Source: Nonomuraea fuscirosea
GTDB taxonomy: Bacteria; Actinomycetota; Actinomycetes; Streptosporangiales; Streptosporangiaceae
Length of the DNA stretch: 64,000 nt
NCBI RefSeq assembly: GCF_003001935.1
Contig: NZ_PVNG01000005.1
Location: forward strand, 124,001 to 188,000
Direction: 5' to 3'
Shown here: positions 60,695-64,000 of the stretch, piece after piece
Position numbering within the stretch: the first letter of the stretch is position 1
Layout of the letters: every line of letters starts with the position of its first letter
Program-made: the position numbers and the translations under genes
The notes under the pieces: generated by a model
The model's database searches: none
What the model saw: the letters and a program-made list of their open reading frames with translations, nothing else
What the model was told of the DNA's origin: nothing

Positions 60695-61597
60695 GTGGCC
60701 GGTCCCGCGGCCCGCAGGCGGGGCAGCGGCCCGTTCGTGCTCGCCTGCCTCCTGCCCGCGCTCGTGCTCTTCGTGCTGTTCATGATCGTCCCGACCGTGA
60801 ACGTGTTCCGGATGTCGTTCTACACGTGGAGCGGCTTCTCCCCGGACATGCGCTTCGTGGGGCTCGACAACTTCGTCCGCCTGCTCGACGACACCCAGTT
60901 CGTCCGCGCGTTCCAGAACACCGTGGCGCTCCTGGTCGTCGTGACCGTCGTGACGATGGGCATGGGCCTGTTCCTGGCGGCGATCATGACACGGCAGCGG
61001 CTGCGGGGCCGGACCCTCTACCGGTTCGTCCTCTACGTCCCGAGTGTGCTGTCCGTGGTCGTCATCGCGGCCATCTTCTCGGCCCTCTACGACCAGGAGA
61101 ACGGCCTGATCAACGGCACCCTGCGGCTGCTGTCGCTGGACGGCCTGCGCCAGGTCTGGCTCGGCGACCAGGACATCGTGCTCTGGTCGCTGGCCATCGC
61201 CATGGTCTGGCAGTCGCTCGGCTACTACATGGTGCTCTACATGTCCGGCATGGCGAGCATCCCCGAGGAGGTGTACGAGGCGTCCGCGCTCGACGGCGCC
61301 TCGGCCGGCCGCCAGTTCTTCGCCGTCACGCTGCCGCTCATCTGGCAGAACCTGCGCACGACGCTGACGTTCTTCGTGATGAGCGCGGTCAACCTCAGCT
61401 TCGTCCTCGTCCGCGCGATGACCGGCGGCGGGCCCGACGGCTCCTCCGAGGTGCTGCTGAGCTACATGTACAAGCAGGCGTACACGAACTCGTCGTACGG
61501 CTACGGCATGGCCATCGGCGTCGTCATCTTCGCCTTCTCGTTCCTCGTGTCGCTGCTGGTGAGCCGCGCGACGCGGCGCGAGCCCCTCCAGTTCTGA
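60695..61597 (+). CDS. Sugar ABC transporter permease (MalF type)
   Basis: This 300-residue permease has six helices and the EAA loop EASALDGASAGRQFFAVTLP. The GTG start follows the binding-protein stop after one base, so the two are closely coupled. No ATPase gene is present in the operon as far as seen. Confidence 0.9.
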   Translation: MAGPAARRRGSGPFVLACLLPALVLFVLFMIVPTVNVFRMSFYTWSGFSPDMRFVGLDNFVRLLDDTQFVRAFQNTVALLVVVTVVTMGMGLFLAAIMTRQRLRGRTLYRFVLYVPSVLSVVVIAAIFSALYDQENGLINGTLRLLSLDGLRQVWLGDQDIVLWSLAIAMVWQSLGYYMVLYMSGMASIPEEVYEASALDGASAGRQFFAVTLPLIWQNLRTTLTFFVMSAVNLSFVLVRAMTGGGPDGSSEVLLSYMYKQAYTNSSYGYGMAIGVVIFAFSFLVSLLVSRATRREPLQF

Positions 61598-61611
61598 GGA
61601 CTTCTCCCACC

Positions 61612-62484
61612 ATGACACCTTTCACCAAGGCGAGGACGGGCCGCGCGCTCACCTACGTCCTCGTCACGGCGATCGCGCTGGCCATCGCGGTGCCGGTCGC
61701 CTGGGTGCTGTTCGCCTCGGTCAAGCGCAAGGGCGAGTTCTACGGCAGCCCGTGGGCGCTGCCCGAGGGCCTGCACCTGCAGAACTACGTGGACGCGTTC
61801 GTGGGCGCCCGCATGGGCCAGTACTTCTTCACCTCGCTGCTGGTCACCGTGCTCGGGCTGGTGTTCGTCGTGGCGGTGTCGGTGCCGGCCGCGTACGTCA
61901 TCGCCCGCTACGAGTTCCGCGGCCGGAGCCTGGTCGAGGTCGCGCTGCTCGCGGGGTTGTTCGTCAACGTCAACTACATCGTGGTGCCGATCTTCCTGAT
62001 GCTCGTCGACTGGGACCGCGCGCTGGTGGACGTCCTGCCCGGCGGCTTCTTCATCGACAACCCCGGGGTCCTGTCGCTCGTGTACGCGGCCACGTCGATC
62101 CCGTTCACCGTCTACCTGCTGACCGCGTACTTCCGCTCGATCCCCGCCGACTACGAGGAGGCCGCGGCCCTGGACGGGGCCTCGCGCTTCCAGATCATGA
62201 CCAGGGTCATGCTGCCGATGGCGCGGCCGGCGCTCACCACCGTGATCCTGTTCAACTTCCTGGCCTACTGGAACGACTTCATCATCGCGCTCACCCTGCT
62301 GCCGGGCGAGGGCAAGACGCTGCAGGTCGGGCTGCTCAACCTGATGACCGCACAGAAGGCGGCGGCCGACTACGGGCGTCTGTACGCCGGCATGGTCATC
62401 GTCATCGTCCCCGTCCTCATCCTGTACGCGCTCATCCAGCGCCGGCTCATCGAGGGCATGGCCGCCGGCGGCGTGAAGGGCTAG
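61612..62484 (+). CDS. Sugar ABC transporter permease (MalG type)
   Basis: This 290-residue permease has six helices and the EAA loop EAAALDGASRFQIMTRVMLP. The C-terminus is IQRRLIEGMAAGGVKG. It lies 14 bp after the first permease and completes the importer membrane part. Confidence 0.9.
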   Translation: MTPFTKARTGRALTYVLVTAIALAIAVPVAWVLFASVKRKGEFYGSPWALPEGLHLQNYVDAFVGARMGQYFFTSLLVTVLGLVFVVAVSVPAAYVIARYEFRGRSLVEVALLAGLFVNVNYIVVPIFLMLVDWDRALVDVLPGGFFIDNPGVLSLVYAATSIPFTVYLLTAYFRSIPADYEEAAALDGASRFQIMTRVMLPMARPALTTVILFNFLAYWNDFIIALTLLPGEGKTLQVGLLNLMTAQKAAADYGRLYAGMVIVIVPVLILYALIQRRLIEGMAAGGVKG

Positions 62485-62496
62485 AAGGAGACACTC

Positions 62497-62676
62497 ATGA
62501 AGGATTCGACGCGCGGCGTGCTGCTCGTCACCGCCCGGACGATCATCGCGGCGGCCTGCGTGGCGGCGGTCGTCGTCGCCCGCACCACCGTCGGGTGGGA
62601 CAGCCTGGCGATCATGCTGGTCGCGCTGGCGGTGCTGCTGGGCGTGCTGGCCTCCTACAACCGGCGGTTCCGGTGA
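62497..62676 (+). CDS. 59-residue two-helix membrane protein (DUF6903-like)
   Basis: A 59-codon frame starts at the ATG at 62497, with AGAAGGAG just before it, and ends at 62676. It has a hydrophobic stretch at about 8-28 and a second at about 34-52, ending in the basic SYNRRFR. It overlaps the fucosidase start by 4 bp (GTGA). Small DUF6903-type proteins with a similar SYN-R-basic end occur in sugar ABC operons; that match is from memory and tentative. Function is unknown; it may be an accessory subunit of the importer. Confidence 0.7.
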   Translation: MKDSTRGVLLVTARTIIAAACVAAVVVARTTVGWDSLAIMLVALAVLLGVLASYNRRFR

Positions 62677-64000
62677 CAGCGATCCCTGATTCGCCCCCGG
62701 AGCCGGCCCCGGAGCTGGCCTCGGTCCGGCCGAGTGCCCGTCAGCTCGCCTGGCAGGAGATGGAGTTCTACGGGTTCGTCCACTTCGGCATGAACACGAT
62801 GACCGACCGGGAGTGGGGCGAGGGGCACGACGACCCGGCCGGCTTCGACCCGGCCGACCTGGACGCCGACCAGTGGGTCAGGGCGCTCAAGGCGGCCGGG
62901 ATGACCGGGGTGATCCTGACCTGCAAGCACCACGACGGGTTCTGCCTGTGGCCGAGCGACGTCACCTCGTACACGGTGGCGTCGTCGCCGTGGCGGGGCG
63001 GCCGGGGCGACGTGGTGGACGAGGTCGCGCGGGCGGCGCGGCGGCACGGGCTGAAGTTCGGGGTCTACCTGTCGCCGTGGGACCGCACGGAGGCGTCGTA
63101 CGGAGCCGGGGGCGCGTACGACGACTTCTACGTCGCCCAGCTCACCGAGCTGCTGACCCGCTACGGGCCGGTGTTCACGGTGTGGCTGGACGGCGCGAAC
63201 GGCGAGGGCCCGAACGGCAGACGGCAGGTCTACGACTGGGAGCGCTACTACGCGGTGGTCCGCGACCTGCAGCCGGACGCGGTCATCAACGTGTGCGGCC
63301 CGGACGTGCGCTGGTGCGGCAACGAGGCCGGCGCGACCCGTCCCGACGAGTGGAGCGTGGTCCCGCGCGCGTTGCAGGACGCCGAACGGATCGCGGACCG
63401 CTCGCAGCAGGCGGACGACGGCGCCTTCGCCCGGCTCGTCCGCAGCGACGAGCGCGACCTGGGCAGCCGGGCCGCCCTGGCCGGGCACGAGGACGACCTG
63501 GTCTGGTATCCGGCCGAGGTGAACACCTCGATCCGCCCCGGGTGGTTCCACCATCCGGCCGAGGACGGCCGGGTCCGCTCCGCCGACGAGCTGTTCGAGA
63601 TCTACCTGCGTTCCGTCGGCGGCAACGCGTGCTTCCTGCTCAATGTCCCGCCGGCCCGCGACGGGCTGGTGCGCGCGGCCGACGTGGCGGTGCTGGCGGA
63701 GCTGGGCCGGCGGATCGAGGACTTCCGCGCCCGGCGCGTCGAGGCGTCCGTGACGGTGACGTCCGGCAGCCCCGGCGACGTCACGGCCGCCTGGCCCGGA
63801 GGGAAGCAGGCTCCGGGTGGGGCGGACGACGCCGGACGACGGCCCGCCGGAGCGCGGACGCCGTGGCGGCCGGACGCCACCGACCCGCGGCCCGGACTCA
63901 CGCTCTTTTTCGACCGGGCGCGACCGGTCGAGGCGGTCGTCGTGGGCGAGGACATCGCTGAGGGGCAGCGCGTCGAGCACGTGGTCGTACGGGGCCGGGC
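62673..64000 (+). CDS. GH29 alpha-L-fucosidase (cut by window end)
   Basis: The frame is open to the window edge (442 codons). The N-terminal catalytic domain has YGFVHFGMNTMTDREWGEG, LTCKHHDGFCLWPS, FGVYLSPWDR and the nucleophile Asp173 in VWLDGANGEG. GH29 enzymes release alpha-L-fucose from glycan ends. It starts by a 4 bp overlap (GTGA) with the small membrane protein gene and follows the importer permeases, so it should act on imported fucosylated oligosaccharides. No signal peptide is apparent. The C-terminal part, probably a carbohydrate-binding domain, continues outside the window. Confidence 0.87.
   Translation, partial: MTAIPDSPPEPAPELASVRPSARQLAWQEMEFYGFVHFGMNTMTDREWGEGHDDPAGFDPADLDADQWVRALKAAGMTGVILTCKHHDGFCLWPSDVTSYTVASSPWRGGRGDVVDEVARAARRHGLKFGVYLSPWDRTEASYGAGGAYDDFYVAQLTELLTRYGPVFTVWLDGANGEGPNGRRQVYDWERYYAVVRDLQPDAVINVCGPDVRWCGNEAGATRPDEWSVVPRALQDAERIADRSQQADDGAFARLVRSDERDLGSRAALAGHEDDLVWYPAEVNTSIRPGWFHHPAEDGRVRSADELFEIYLRSVGGNACFLLNVPPARDGLVRAADVAVLAELGRRIEDFRARRVEASVTVTSGSPGDVTAAWPGGKQAPGGADDAGRRPAGARTPWRPDATDPRPGLTLFFDRARPVEAVVVGEDIAEGQRVEHVVVRGR

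Overview
This 64 kb window has very high GC content. It uses GTG and TTG starts often, carries an Lsr2 nucleoid protein, and has many LacI, PadR, MarR, MerR and XRE regulators. It also has two sugar ABC importers that lack their own ATPase genes. Together these point to the chromosome of a filamentous actinomycete; a Streptosporangiaceae or Nonomuraea-like host is my inference, not a demonstrated fact. I recognised no rRNA, tRNA, insertion sequence, phage or CRISPR array. Most of it reads as ordinary accessory chromosome made of small regulated operons.

Layout. 0-3 kb: the end of an ABC-F ATPase followed by a streptogramin lyase (vgb), then a quinone oxidoreductase and a repeat-rich gap holding 14 perfect GGGTCC hexamers. 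3-6.5 kb: an ABC-2 exporter whose permease is translationally coupled to a PucR-type regulator with a long repetitive N-terminus. 6.5-19 kb: patatin, acyltransferase, cobQ, an MFS transporter, an MT0933-like antitoxin, a MerR regulator, a DNA glycosylase, a GT-C membrane protein and an orphan sensor kinase. 19-25 kb: LacI plus a sugar ABC importer with ThuA and Gfo/Idh/MocA enzymes (ThuAB-like). 25-35 kb: a secreted S37 peptidase, a DUF2264 protein, a PLD-like protein, an XRE/SDR divergent pair, a solute-binding lipoprotein and a Ser/Thr kinase. 35-45 kb: an enolase-superfamily gene remnant, arsC, a DUF2231 protein, a Cys-containing HTH regulator, TetR, an MFS transporter with a long repeat and coiled-coil tail, two MarR paralogues, a GNAT and a methyltransferase. 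45-51 kb: a PadR - ABC ATPase - FtsX-like permease - Ntn-hydrolase acylase operon. 51-55 kb: Lsr2, an arginase-GNAT fusion and LysR. 54.6-64 kb: a methyltransferase, a LuxI-family acyl-homoserine-lactone synthase, a GH35 beta-galactosidase, LacI, a sugar ABC importer, a 59-residue membrane protein and a GH29 alpha-L-fucosidase that runs off the end.

The strongest surprise is the LuxI homologue at 55390-56067, which keeps every classical LuxI-invariant residue although AHL signalling is not typical of actinomycetes. It lies 12 bp downstream of a galactosidase gene with a LacI-type operator and upstream of a SAM-dependent methyltransferase. A secreted acylase of the AHL/lipopeptide class lies about 4 kb away. 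A second theme is short-period tandem repeat expansion, both in 3' intergenic gaps and in frame inside unrelated proteins (PucR, MerR, MFS, MarR, GH35). Several regulatory sites can be read directly: two copies of one LacI operator in the galactoside/fucoside locus, related AAGCGCTT palindromes at two other loci, a perfect 17 bp MarR palindrome, a leaderless PadR promoter and two MerR-architecture promoters.
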